Assembly (NCBI GenBank): GCA_937965895.1
Contig: CALCKS010000229.1
Location: 1 to 34,504 of the forward strand
Direction of reading: 5' to 3'
From: an uncultured Campylobacter sp.
GTDB lineage: Bacteria > Campylobacterota > Campylobacteria > Campylobacterales > Campylobacteraceae
Length of the DNA stretch: 34,504 bases
Shown here: positions 6,859 to 14,677 of the stretch, piece after piece
Numbering within the stretch: the stretch's first letter is position 1
How the letters are laid out: the number at the start of each line of letters is the position of its first letter
Notes under the pieces: model-generated
What the model was told of the DNA's origin: nothing
What the model saw: only the letters and a program-made list of their open reading frames with translations
Databases searched by the model: none
Translations under genes and position numbers: made by a program

Positions 6859-7917
6859 TTACCAAATTTTGCGGTTTAAATTTAACTCTTTTACTATCTG
6901 GGTAAAGCTTGCTATCTCGCTCTCGTAAAGCGCTATGGTTTCGTTGTTTATTAGTGATTTTCGGATATCTGGCTCAAAGTCGTCGCGCCAGGTCTCTACG
7001 GCGATAAAGATTTGATTATCCTTAAAAACGGCGTTTACGGGCGCACCTAGCCTGAGGCAAAGCAGAGTAAAATTTTCCATCAGCGCCGGGCTAAGCGCGT
7101 ATCTAGCGCCGATCTGATCGGTCGTATAGACGTCAAAGATCTCCTCAAATCTCGCGTCGTCCATATTTGCCTTCTGCCCGTAGATGGCTAAATTTCGCGA
7201 ATTTACGTGCGCGATTTGCGTTATGGAGCTTAGCTTTTTATTAAAATCCGCCTTAAAAAGCACGCCTTGAAACTGCACGACCGTCTCGGTGCTATTTTTC
7301 TTTTTCACCTTTTTGGCGGCGTAAAAGTCGCTAAATTTGACGCTAACGCCATCTATATCGCCCTCAACGAGATCCTCACTGCTCCACTCATCGACCCTGC
7401 AATCGTAAATCGTAAAAAAATCATCAAGCCCCAGCCCGCGGTCTTTATCGTAGCTAAGGCCGTGCTTTTTTACGATATTTTCTATGATTTGACGTTTAAA
7501 ATTTGCCCTAAATTCTCGCCTTTTAGACGCAGTCAAAAGGCCAGTCGTCGCAGCATATGAGATCGCGCCCAGCGTCACGCCGAAAATCGCGTCTAAAAAA
7601 TACGCCGCAGATGCGCCTACGCAAACGCCCACCGCAAGGGCGATAAGGGTTGCTTTTTTAACGGCTGCTACTAAATTTACGCGCTCGTTTTCTAGCTCTT
7701 TTAGCTCTGGCGAAAGCTCGCTTTGGGCTGAGTTTTGAGCGTTCTTGCTTAAATTTTGGGCGGGTTTTTCGCCTAAGGCCGCAAAAAGATTAGAAGCAGC
7801 AGGAAGCGCAAAAAGCACGGCTATGGCGCCGACAAAAATAAAGGTAAATAAAGTCTCCGTTTTAACTCCTTTACGCGTTTGGTGGCTTATTTTACGGCTT
7901 GTTAGCTCGCAAACCAA
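6859..7917 (-). CDS. DUF3137-like membrane protein
   Basis: 352 aa. Two hydrophobic segments lie near the N-terminus (around TLFTFIFVGAIAVLFALPAA and a second stretch ALAVGVCVGASAAYFLDAIF further on), followed by a soluble domain. Its YDCRVDEW, VEGDIDGVSVKFSDFYA and VQFQGVLFKADFNKK segments resemble DUF3137. Its function is not known. The start is doubtful. The open frame begins at TTG 7917 without a ribosome site, whereas an excellent AAAGGAG (7866-7872) lies inside the frame with no standard start codon at proper spacing after it (it continues GTT AAA ACG GAG). The first ~17 residues may therefore not be translated. Confidence 0.65.
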   Translation of the reverse strand: MVCELTSRKISHQTRKGVKTETLFTFIFVGAIAVLFALPAASNLFAALGEKPAQNLSKNAQNSAQSELSPELKELENERVNLVAAVKKATLIALAVGVCVGASAAYFLDAIFGVTLGAISYAATTGLLTASKRREFRANFKRQIIENIVKKHGLSYDKDRGLGLDDFFTIYDCRVDEWSSEDLVEGDIDGVSVKFSDFYAAKKVKKKNSTETVVQFQGVLFKADFNKKLSSITQIAHVNSRNLAIYGQKANMDDARFEEIFDVYTTDQIGARYALSPALMENFTLLCLRLGAPVNAVFKDNQIFIAVETWRDDFEPDIRKSLINNETIALYESEIASFTQIVKELNLNRKIW

Positions 7918-8340
7918 AGCCGCCGGGTACGGTTAAATTTCGGTGCGGCAATTAAATCCAGGCCGCGCGGTCCGCACTCGCACTTACATTTACACCGCTT
8001 TTTTATCTCGCACTTTTTGCTTAAATTTAATCCGTCCGCCGCTTTATTTCGTTCCGATTGTCTACAAATTTAAACTCCGCCGCTCGGCTTGCCGTTTTGT
8101 TTTGCATTTAACCGCCCTTATTTAAGCGCAAATTTAAACGATCCATGCTCCTTTTTCTCGAGATTGCCGCCTCTTTTCGTTTAAATTTCGCTCTTTCAAA
8201 GTTTAGCGCCTTACGGAAATTTAAGATTTTGGACAAAAGCATATAAATTTAAACAAACCTACGCGAAGGTAAAATTTACTTTGCGGCGCAACCTTAACGC
8301 CTAAATTTCGCGCTCTTGTCGCCCGAATTTACCGCTTGCC
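7918..8340. other. Gene-free stretch
   Basis: 423 nt between the metF-like gene and the DUF3137-like gene. I see no gene with coding character. It contains about nine copies of AAATTT or near variants; no clear terminator or promoter was found. Confidence 0.5.
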
Positions 8341-9222
8341 TTAAAGCAGCCTAAACTCGCGAGCTAGCTCTAGGCTCGCCTCGATCTCGGCGCGTTTAGC
8401 CATCACGCTTTCGATGTTCGCGCTCAAATTTAGCCCGTTTTCGTCGCCGAATTTCTTTAGCTCGCGCCAAATTTCCTTGATGATCTCGCAACTTTGCGCC
8501 AGATAGTCCTCGCTAGCGTTTAGACGCGCCTCAACCGCGCTAGGCACGCTAACGCCCAGCCATTTGATAAACTCTAGCGTTTTTGGGTTGCCCGCTGTTG
8601 AAAACGTGAGAAATATCGGCTCGGTTATTTTCGCGGCGGCGCAGTCCTCTAAAAATTTACGCGTCATCTGTGTGTCAAAAATGGCCTGCGAGATGAAAAA
8701 CTTCGCCCCAGCCGCGATCTTTTCACGCATCCTTTGCGCCTCATCACCCTTTTTGGCATGACGCTCGGCGATACACACGCCGCCGACGGCTAAATTTTCA
8801 AATTCGCCCGCAATCTCGTACGCGCGAGCCAAATTTAACCGAACTTTTTGCGAGCTAGACGTAGCTCCGACGAGTACGTTTAATTTTGAGCTTTGAGCCG
8901 CAATCGCCGCGCGAAATGCGCCCTCGTCGTAGCCGCTAGCCACGCGGTAAAAGATGCTTGGAGTCGAGACGTTTAGGTAGTCGCGGTAATAGATTTCGGG
9001 ACTTAGCGTGCCGCTGAACTCAAATGTCCGCTCGCTATCGTTTCGTTCGCTCTCGTCTTGCACCTCGTAAAGTACGAGCCCGTCGGCGTTTATGCTCTCT
9101 ATCCTGCCCGTCCAGCGATCCGAGATGTCGCGCAGCTTAGCCTCGTCAAATTCGGCCTTGGGCGGCGTTAGTCCGTAGAGTACGAGCCCCTTTTCTTTGT
9201 TTAAAATTTTTTCTTTTAGCAT
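8341..9222 (-). CDS. metF: Methylenetetrahydrofolate reductase-family protein
   Basis: 293 aa. The assumed role is reduction of 5,10-methylene-THF to 5-methyl-THF, the methyl donor for MetE encoded just upstream on the same strand. Family features include the TIM-barrel pattern with GGVCIAERHAKKGDEAQRM and AGAKFFISQAIFD, the latter typical of MTHFR. It is divergent. The N-terminal SFEFFPP motif, which carries the catalytic Glu (Glu28 in E. coli), is replaced by LYGLTPPK, so that Glu appears to be Gly. The chemistry may be handled by another residue, or the substrate may differ. The metE-metF pairing supports methionine synthesis. The ribosome site is weak (GGA, 8 nt). Confidence 0.8.
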   Translation of the reverse strand: MLKEKILNKEKGLVLYGLTPPKAEFDEAKLRDISDRWTGRIESINADGLVLYEVQDESERNDSERTFEFSGTLSPEIYYRDYLNVSTPSIFYRVASGYDEGAFRAAIAAQSSKLNVLVGATSSSQKVRLNLARAYEIAGEFENLAVGGVCIAERHAKKGDEAQRMREKIAAGAKFFISQAIFDTQMTRKFLEDCAAAKITEPIFLTFSTAGNPKTLEFIKWLGVSVPSAVEARLNASEDYLAQSCEIIKEIWRELKKFGDENGLNLSANIESVMAKRAEIEASLELAREFRLL

Positions 9223-9382
9223 GAAATTTCCAAATTTAAAATGTAGAAAACCGCGCCGTTTGCGGTCAAATTTATGCCGTGGCGGCGCGTGCGCAGGATA
9301 AATTATTCGCCGCGACCGACAAATTTGACCCGCGTCAAATTTGAGCCGGTTTTAAACCTGAGCTCAAAATTTAACGGACAAA

Positions 9383-9409
9383 GCCGCTTCGGCCGCAAAT
9401 TTAAGCGGC
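9383..9409 (-). terminator. Stem-loop between metE and metF
   Basis: On the minus strand GCCGCTT and AAGCGGC enclose a 13-nt loop and are followed by TTTG. It lies 39 nt after the metE stop. It may attenuate read-through into metF or protect the metE mRNA end. Confidence 0.4.
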
Positions 9410-9447
9410 AAAAGCGACAAATTTATCCGAGTCGCAAGCTGTCGAAA

Positions 9448-11721
9448 TTATGAATTTCTTACGATTTTGACGGCTTCGACCATATTTTTTAGGCTCGGCT
9501 CGACCTCTTCCCATTTGCGCGTTTTTAGGCCGCAGTCAGGGTTGATCCAGAGCTGTTCTTTTGGCAGAACCTCAAGCAGCGCGCGGATCTGGCGCACGAT
9601 CTCATCGGTGCTAGGAACCCGCGGGCTGTGGATGTCGTAGACGCCGGGGCCGACTTCTTGTTTGTAGCCGACGGATTTAAATATCTTTAGCAGTTCGTTA
9701 CCGCTGCGAGCCGTCTCGATGCTGATGACGTCGGCGTCCATCGCCTCGATGGTCTTAATAATGTCGTTAAACTCGGAGTAGCACATATGCGTGTGGATCT
9801 GCGTTTTAGGCTCGGCCGAGCTAACGGAGAGCTTAAAGCAATCAACCGCAAATTTCTCGTACGTAGGAATGTTTTCGGCGCGTAGCGGATAGCCCTCTTT
9901 AAACGCAGCTTCGTCCACTTGGATGATGCGGATGCCGGCATTTTGCAGGTCTGCGATCTCGTCAAATATGCAAAGCGCAAGCTGCTTAGCCACCTCGCTG
10001 CGAGGCAGGTCGTCGCGCACGAAGCTCCAGTTTAGCATCGTTACAGGACCCGTTAGCATGCCCTTCATTATGCGGCTAGTGCGACTTTGGGCGTATTTCA
10101 TCCACTCGACGGTCATCGCTTTTGGGCGGCTCACGTCGCCGAAAAGTAGAGGCGGTTTCACGCAGCGGCTGCCGTAGCTTTGAACCCAGCCGTTTTCGCT
10201 AAATGCATATCCTTCGATCTGCTCGCCGAAATACTCGACCATGTCGTTACGCTCAGGCTCGCCGTGGACTAGCACGTCTAGTCCGATATCTTCTTGAAAT
10301 TTGACGCAGTCGTCGATATATTTTTTGATGCCGGCTTCATAAGCGGCCGCATCGATCTCGCCTTTTTTGAAGTTTTGGCGAAGCACTCTTAGCTCGACGG
10401 TTTGTGGGAAACTACCTATCGTCGTAGTCGGCAAGATGCCGTAGTTTAGGCTTTCGCGTTGGATTTTGATACGATCTTCAAATTTATCTTCGCGCTCAAA
10501 TTTGACTAGATTTTTCACGCGGTTTTGTACGCTTGAGGAGTGGATCAAATTTGACGTCGCGCGGGTTTTAACCGCAGCTTTGTTCTCTTCGTAAATTTTG
10601 CTCTCCGCCGCATTTAGCGCTACGCCGTTGGCTAGTTTGGTTATGATTTTTATCTCGTCTAGTTTTTCTACGGCAAAGCTTAGCCAGCTTTTGACCTCGG
10701 AGTTTAGTTTTTCTTCGTATTTTAGGGTATAAGGCACGTGAAGTAGCGAGCAGCTAGGTCCGACGTAGAAATCTTTGCCGCCGATTTTCTCGCTGATTTC
10801 ACGGACTAAATTTACCTTTTCGTCGATGTTGCTTTTCCAGATATTTCGTCCGTCGACGACACCTGCAAATAGCGTTAAGTGGCTGTTTTTGATAGTTTCA
10901 AGCGCCTCGAAATTTCTTTTGCCGTGAACGAAATCAAGTCCGATGCCGTAAATTTTAGTTTTTGCTACCTCGGCAACCGCTTTTAGCGCGTGCTCGAAAT
11001 ACGTCATAAACACGATTTTGACGTTGCTTGCGGCTGCGGCTAGCTCGTTATATACTTTGCCAATGACGCTAAGCAAGATATCTTCGTTTTTATCGGTCGC
11101 GAAAATCGGCTCGTCAAACTGCACCCAAATTTCGTCATCAAGCGTCGAAAGTAGCTCAAGAAGCTTTTTATATTCGGCGACTAGAGAGTTTAGGTTTTTA
11201 AACGGACAGCTGCCGTCCGTGGCCTTTGAAAGCGCCAAAAACGTGATAGGTCCGATCAAATTTACCTTGCCTTTTACGCCCGCAGCCTTTGCCTCTTCGT
11301 ATTCGGCAAGGATTTTTGATGCATCAAGCTTAAACGACGTCTCGGCGCTAAGCTCAGGCACGATGTAGTGGTAGTTTGTGTTAAACCACTTCGTCATCTC
11401 CATCGCTACGCCGGTTTTGTTACCGCGCGCGCAGGCAAAATACTGCTCTCGTCCGCTCAAATTTGCAAATCTAGGCGGCACCGCGCCAAATGCGACGATG
11501 TTATCAAGCATCAAATCGTAAAACGAAAAATCATTTACGCTGATAGCCGAGATTTCGGCGTCTTTTTGGTACTGCCAGTGTCTATTTTTTAGCGTTTTAG
11601 CGACGCTTAGCAAATTCTCCTCGCTAAAGCCCTCTTTGCCAGCCCAAAGACCCTCAAGTGCGCGTTTTAGCTCTCTTTTTTCTCCGATTCGCGGGAAACC
11701 CGTAACATAACTTTTTATCAT
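9448..11721 (-). CDS. metE: Cobalamin-independent methionine synthase
   Basis: 757 aa, the normal length for MetE. It transfers the methyl group of 5-methyl-THF-polyglutamate to homocysteine in the cytoplasm. The N-terminal barrel starts SYVTGFPRIG. The C-terminal barrel carries the zinc ligands: HTHMCYSEF (His and Cys), ISIETARS (Glu) and NPDCGLKTR (Cys, about residue 730). TTIGSFPQT and HGEPERNDMVEYF are further family signatures. The open frame extends 16 codons further upstream, but ATG 11721 is preferred because AAAGGA lies at proper distance and family alignment starts there. The leader upstream is long and structured, and metF follows after 225 nt. Confidence 0.96.
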   Translation of the reverse strand: MIKSYVTGFPRIGEKRELKRALEGLWAGKEGFSEENLLSVAKTLKNRHWQYQKDAEISAISVNDFSFYDLMLDNIVAFGAVPPRFANLSGREQYFACARGNKTGVAMEMTKWFNTNYHYIVPELSAETSFKLDASKILAEYEEAKAAGVKGKVNLIGPITFLALSKATDGSCPFKNLNSLVAEYKKLLELLSTLDDEIWVQFDEPIFATDKNEDILLSVIGKVYNELAAAASNVKIVFMTYFEHALKAVAEVAKTKIYGIGLDFVHGKRNFEALETIKNSHLTLFAGVVDGRNIWKSNIDEKVNLVREISEKIGGKDFYVGPSCSLLHVPYTLKYEEKLNSEVKSWLSFAVEKLDEIKIITKLANGVALNAAESKIYEENKAAVKTRATSNLIHSSSVQNRVKNLVKFEREDKFEDRIKIQRESLNYGILPTTTIGSFPQTVELRVLRQNFKKGEIDAAAYEAGIKKYIDDCVKFQEDIGLDVLVHGEPERNDMVEYFGEQIEGYAFSENGWVQSYGSRCVKPPLLFGDVSRPKAMTVEWMKYAQSRTSRIMKGMLTGPVTMLNWSFVRDDLPRSEVAKQLALCIFDEIADLQNAGIRIIQVDEAAFKEGYPLRAENIPTYEKFAVDCFKLSVSSAEPKTQIHTHMCYSEFNDIIKTIEAMDADVISIETARSGNELLKIFKSVGYKQEVGPGVYDIHSPRVPSTDEIVRQIRALLEVLPKEQLWINPDCGLKTRKWEEVEPSLKNMVEAVKIVRNS

Positions 11722-11760
11722 TTTGATTCCTTTAAATTTTGATTTTTTATTTTTAAATTT

Positions 11761-11817
11761 TAAGCTCATTCAAAGTCGCTCAAAAGAGCGGGCTTAGAAA
11801 CGGCGGATGGCAACCGC
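11761..11817 (-). promoter_or_regulatory. Stem-loops in the metE leader
   Basis: In the minus-strand RNA: GCGG and CCGC (11817-11814 and 11806-11803) around a short loop. Next comes a nested structure with outer arms TAAGC/GCTTA (11796-11792 and 11765-11761) and an inner hairpin CGCTC-TTTT-GAGCG (90-81 of the 117xx block). They end about 40 nt before the metE start. I do not recognise a named riboswitch class. Confidence 0.4.
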
Positions 11818-11881
11818 TTTTTCTCAAACTAAAATAAAATTTATAAAAAACTCTACTAAACAAATTTCGCCCAAATTTCAA

Positions 11882-11921
11882 GCATTGCCTCGCTTTGTTT
11901 TTAAAAATACAGTTGCAATGC
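11882..11921 (-). repeat. Inverted repeat in the metE leader
   Basis: GCATTGC (11882-11888) and GCAATGC (11915-11921) enclose a 26-nt segment that itself contains TTTTTAAAAA. It could form a long hairpin in the metE 5'UTR. Confidence 0.35.
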
Positions 11922-12026
11922 ATCGGACGCGGCGATAGAAATAAATTTATATTAATGTTTAAAAACGTGAAATTATTTAAAAATTTGGCTGTTTTTTTAA
12001 AGTCGTTTGCGGTTTTTTTGCTAAGA

Positions 12027-12056
12027 TTAAAGAGTCTCAGGCATGGGGCAAGGCAT
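12027..12056 (-). CDS. Met-rich leader peptide upstream of metE (candidate)
   Basis: ATG 12056 opens MPCPMPETL and stops at TAA. AAGGA lies 8 nt upstream. An in-frame ATG at 12065 would give MSLMPCPMPETL with four Met in twelve residues. It sits about 30 nt inside the transcript expected from the promoter at 12091-12119, which leads to metE. Position and composition fit a leader peptide sensing methionine, but this is inference. Confidence 0.4.
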   Translation of the reverse strand: MPCPMPETL

Positions 12057-12090
12057 TAAGCTCATCCTTTTGGGGTCAAATTTGAGCCGT

Positions 12091-12119
12091 ATTATAAAGA
12101 TTTTTAAAAAATAAATCAA
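12091..12119 (-). promoter_or_regulatory. metE: metE promoter
   Basis: On the minus strand, TTGATT (complement of 12114-12119) and TATAAT (complement of 12091-12096) are separated by exactly 17 nt. Transcription would begin near 12084, giving a leader of about 360 nt. The 458-nt gap 11722-12179 is thus mostly metE leader, not spare sequence. Confidence 0.65.
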
Positions 12120-12179
12120 GAAGTTTTTATCAAATTCGGGCTAATTTGAGGCAGGCCGCAGCCCGCCCCTTAAATTTGC

Positions 12180-13679
12180 CTAGTCTTTTTTGCCTTTATT
12201 TAGCGATTTTAGCTTAGCGTCGGTGTCATCGGTTAGCATCGTAAAGATTTCGTTAGTCAAATTTTGCGTTAGAGCCTTGGCTTCCTTCATCATATTCGTC
12301 GAAAATTCGTTTAGTAGCTTGTTTGCTTTGGCTTTGTCTTTTTTGTAGAGTTTTACGTATTCGTCTTCAAATTTAGCCTGTTTGACCGCGAGCGCGTCCT
12401 CAAACTCCTTGTAGGCCTTTTTCACGACAGGCGAATACTTCTCATAGTCCATCATCACGAGGGTTTGCAGCTTTCTATATGTCCAATAAATGGACTCGTC
12501 GTCGGCCTTATACGAGCCCTTGTCGTAGCCGTCGATAAATTTGTCGAGGCCATAGTAATACGGCAAATAAACGCCAAGCTCCGACATGCCCAGCGCCACG
12601 TAGGTCACTCTGCCGATCTCTTGGGGTAGCCACGGGCGCACCTGCATGACGTGCGACTCGTAGGTTCTAAAGACGCTTACAGCGCGGTAGATATTTTTTT
12701 GATTTTCGTCTTTGCTCGCGTAGTTATCGTATGCAGTGCCGTCGTAGTGAGATCTAAGAGCATTTTTTAGATCCTGTACGCTTAGCTTTTTAGCCGGTTT
12801 TAAAAATACCGGATAGTTGCCGCCGTCAAGGGTCTGCTTGTCTTTTAGCTCGGGATTAAACATCTGCTGCACCCAGCAAACGCGCGGATAGTTATAAGTA
12901 ACGTCTCTATCGTCGTCTCTGGTGTAGGCTTTAGTAAACTGAAATTCGCCGTCTTTTGCCGGATCGTAGGCGCCGTTATCTTGGGCAAATTTGATCAAAT
13001 TTTTCGATCCCATAAAATTTGGATCGTTTTCTTTGTAGTTTTGTAGTCTGCCTTGGTTTGCGGAGACGAAGTACTCGTCTTTTGGTAGTTTAACCGCCAT
13101 CCAGTGATGACCGGTGCCGGTTTCAAAGTACCAAAGCTCGTTTTTATCCACAAACACTACGCCAAAACCCTCTCCCGCACCCGTAGTTTCCACGATCTCG
13201 CCGAGCAGCTTTACGCCCTGCGCCGCGCTTTTCATACGAGGCAGCAAGACGTCGGGAATATCGTCCTCCGTGATGCCTGTAGCTTCGTTATACGGATCGA
13301 TTTTTAGCAGTTCGTCTTTAGCGTAGATGGTCTCGGTACCGCTGATGCCCACGCCCGCGTCATTGTAGCCGACAGCGCCGTGAAGCTTGGTGTGGGAGTT
13401 TGCTATCGTAGTGTATCTCATGCCCTCTTTTGGTAGCGGATATGTAAAATCATTCGCCCCATCATGCGCCTTTGAGCTGTGGACGCCTTTTTGATTGGAT
13501 TTTTTCGGATGTATCAAAAACACCTGTGCCTTTATCGCCTTGCTATCGGCACTCCTGGCTACCAGCATCGAGCCGTCGTCTGAGGCTCCCTCTCCAACCA
13601 AAATAGTCGTGCAAGCTAGCGCATTTGCGCAAAACATCGCGCTTATTACCGCCGCAGAGGCGAGAAACTTCATCTTCAT
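12180..13679 (-). CDS. Exported C69-family dipeptidase
   Basis: 499 aa. A Sec signal (MKMKFLASAAVISAMFCANALA) is followed directly by CTTILVGEGASDDGS. In peptidase family C69/U34 the Cys exposed at the mature N-terminus is the catalytic nucleophile (Ntn-hydrolase), so signal cleavage would generate the active enzyme. Further family segments are TIANSHTKLHGAVGYNDAGVGISGTE (given in part: GAVGYNDAGVGISGTE) and WYFETGTGHHWMAVKLP. The C-terminal ~90 residues are Lys-rich and probably coiled. Expected role: periplasmic cleavage of dipeptides for amino-acid nutrition. ATG 13679 has AGGAG 5 nt upstream; ATG at codon 3 is an alternative. Confidence 0.88.
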   Translation of the reverse strand: MKMKFLASAAVISAMFCANALACTTILVGEGASDDGSMLVARSADSKAIKAQVFLIHPKKSNQKGVHSSKAHDGANDFTYPLPKEGMRYTTIANSHTKLHGAVGYNDAGVGISGTETIYAKDELLKIDPYNEATGITEDDIPDVLLPRMKSAAQGVKLLGEIVETTGAGEGFGVVFVDKNELWYFETGTGHHWMAVKLPKDEYFVSANQGRLQNYKENDPNFMGSKNLIKFAQDNGAYDPAKDGEFQFTKAYTRDDDRDVTYNYPRVCWVQQMFNPELKDKQTLDGGNYPVFLKPAKKLSVQDLKNALRSHYDGTAYDNYASKDENQKNIYRAVSVFRTYESHVMQVRPWLPQEIGRVTYVALGMSELGVYLPYYYGLDKFIDGYDKGSYKADDESIYWTYRKLQTLVMMDYEKYSPVVKKAYKEFEDALAVKQAKFEDEYVKLYKKDKAKANKLLNEFSTNMMKEAKALTQNLTNEIFTMLTDDTDAKLKSLNKGKKD

Positions 13680-13839
13680 CGTTACTCCTTGATTTGAGAT
13701 AATAAATCTAAGTGAAATTATAGGACTAAAAATATTAATTAAATCTAAAATTTAAGCTATTTTCAAGATTGTATTGTAAATTTGTTTTGTGTTTTGCCGC
13801 CAACTCTATCAAATTTAAATTTCTTAAAGGAATTTTGGG

Positions 13840-13863
13840 TATAATCCCACTCTTACGCGTAAG
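13840..13863 (+). promoter_or_regulatory. rpmI-rplT promoter with a palindrome at the start site
   Basis: TATAAT (13840-13845) in the context TTTTGGGTATAATCCC, followed 6 nt later by the perfect 12-bp palindrome CTTACGCGTAAG (13852-13863), i.e. at or just after the predicted transcription start. The leader to rpmI is about 40 nt. Confidence 0.6.
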
Positions 13864-13891
13864 GCGTAAAAGAAATTTTAAAAGGATTAGT

Positions 13892-14083
13892 ATGCCTAAG
13901 ATGAAGACAGTTCGCGGCGCTGCTAAACGTTTTAAAGTGGGCAAAAACAAGATCAAAAGAGGCTCTGCTTTTAGAAGCCACATTTTGACTAAAAAATCTC
14001 GCAACCGCAAGAGAGATTTACGCTCGCCTCAATACGTAGACAGCACAAACGTCGCAAGCGTCAAAGCGATGCTCGGAATTTAA
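13892..14083 (+). CDS. rpmI: Ribosomal protein bL35
   Basis: 63 aa, basic protein of the large subunit. It begins MPKMKTVRGAAKRFK and ends VASVKAMLGI, and shows the typical FKRG-like core KIKRGSAFRSHILTKKS. The open frame continues 41 codons upstream, but those residues are not ribosomal in character. ATG 13892 follows AAAGGA with proper spacing and lies downstream of the TATAAT at 13840, so the longer reading is not used. It is the first gene of the rpmI-rplT pair. In many bacteria infC precedes these genes in the same operon; here infC is about 8.6 kb away with thrS. Confidence 0.96.
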   Translation: MPKMKTVRGAAKRFKVGKNKIKRGSAFRSHILTKKSRNRKRDLRSPQYVDSTNVASVKAMLGI

Positions 14084-14111
14084 GTTTTTGACGAAAAGTC
14101 ATTCCAAACTC

Positions 14112-14143
14112 CCCCAAATTTGGGGCAAGACTCACTCAGTGAG
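14112..14143 (+). promoter_or_regulatory. Stem-loops between rpmI and rplT
   Basis: CCCCAAATTTGGGG (14112-14125) is a perfect palindrome and CTCACTCAGTGAG (14131-14143) a second inverted repeat. They fill the 82-nt gap and end about 14 nt before the rplT ribosome site. They could set the L35:L20 ratio or serve autoregulation by L20, as known in other bacteria; this is inference. Confidence 0.4.
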
Positions 14144-14165
14144 CGCCGATTTGTAAAGGATAAAT

Positions 14166-14519
14166 ATGGCAAGAGTAAAAACAGGCGTAGTTAGAAGAAG
14201 ACGCCATAAAAAAGTTTTAAAACTAGCTAGAGGTTTTTTCAGCGCTAGACACAAACACTTTAGAAAAGCTAAAGAGCAATTAGAAAGAAGTTTGGTCTAT
14301 GCATACCGCGACAGACGCCGCAAGAAACGCGACTTCCGCCGCTTGTGGATAGTGCGCATCAATGCTGCGTGCCGCCTAAACGACATTAGCTATTCGCGCT
14401 TTATCGCGGGACTTAAAAAAGCAAATATCGAGCTTGATAGAAAAATCTTAGCCGATCTAGCTATGAATGACGCAAAAGCTTTCAGCGAGCTAGCTTCAAA
14501 AGCAAAGGCTGCTTTATAA
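14166..14519 (+). CDS. rplT: Ribosomal protein bL20
   Basis: 117 aa, the standard length. It binds 23S rRNA early in 50S assembly and in several bacteria represses its own operon. The basic N-terminal tail MARVKTGVVRRRRHKKVLK leads into ARGFFSARHKHFRKAKEQ, then YAYRDRRRKKRDFRRLWIVRINAA (seen here as RRRKKRDFRRLWIVRINAA) and SRFIAGLKKANIELDRKIL. ATG 14166 follows AAAGGA. It is co-transcribed with rpmI and followed by a good terminator at 14526-14547. Confidence 0.97.
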   Translation: MARVKTGVVRRRRHKKVLKLARGFFSARHKHFRKAKEQLERSLVYAYRDRRRKKRDFRRLWIVRINAACRLNDISYSRFIAGLKKANIELDRKILADLAMNDAKAFSELASKAKAAL

Positions 14520-14525
14520 TACCCA

Positions 14526-14547
14526 GGGGCGGTTTACCGCTCCTTTT
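14526..14547 (+). terminator. Terminator of rpmI-rplT
   Basis: GGGGCGG, loop TTTA, CCGCTCC (7 pairs with one G-T), followed by TTTT. It begins 7 nt after the rplT stop. Confidence 0.8.
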
Positions 14548-14677
14548 CTCTATATCTTTGGCTCGATTAAAATTTATCATTTTTCTCTGATCTCAATAAA
14601 ACAAATTCCACTCCAAATTTTAATTTTTGTTTTTCGTTTTTTCCGATAAAATACCACCTCAAATTTAAGGAGCAAAA

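Noticed and set aside
11761..11820. GGATGGCAACC on the plus strand, reminiscent of the GCAACC element of S-box (SAM-I) riboswitches
   Set aside because: It is on the wrong strand for metE, and the rest of the S-box core (GAGGGA, GATGAAGCC) is absent. The shared word is probably part of a simple hairpin.
13769..13891. 41-codon N-terminal extension of rpmI
   Set aside because: It has no ribosomal character and begins upstream of the promoter and ribosome site; L35 starts at 13892.
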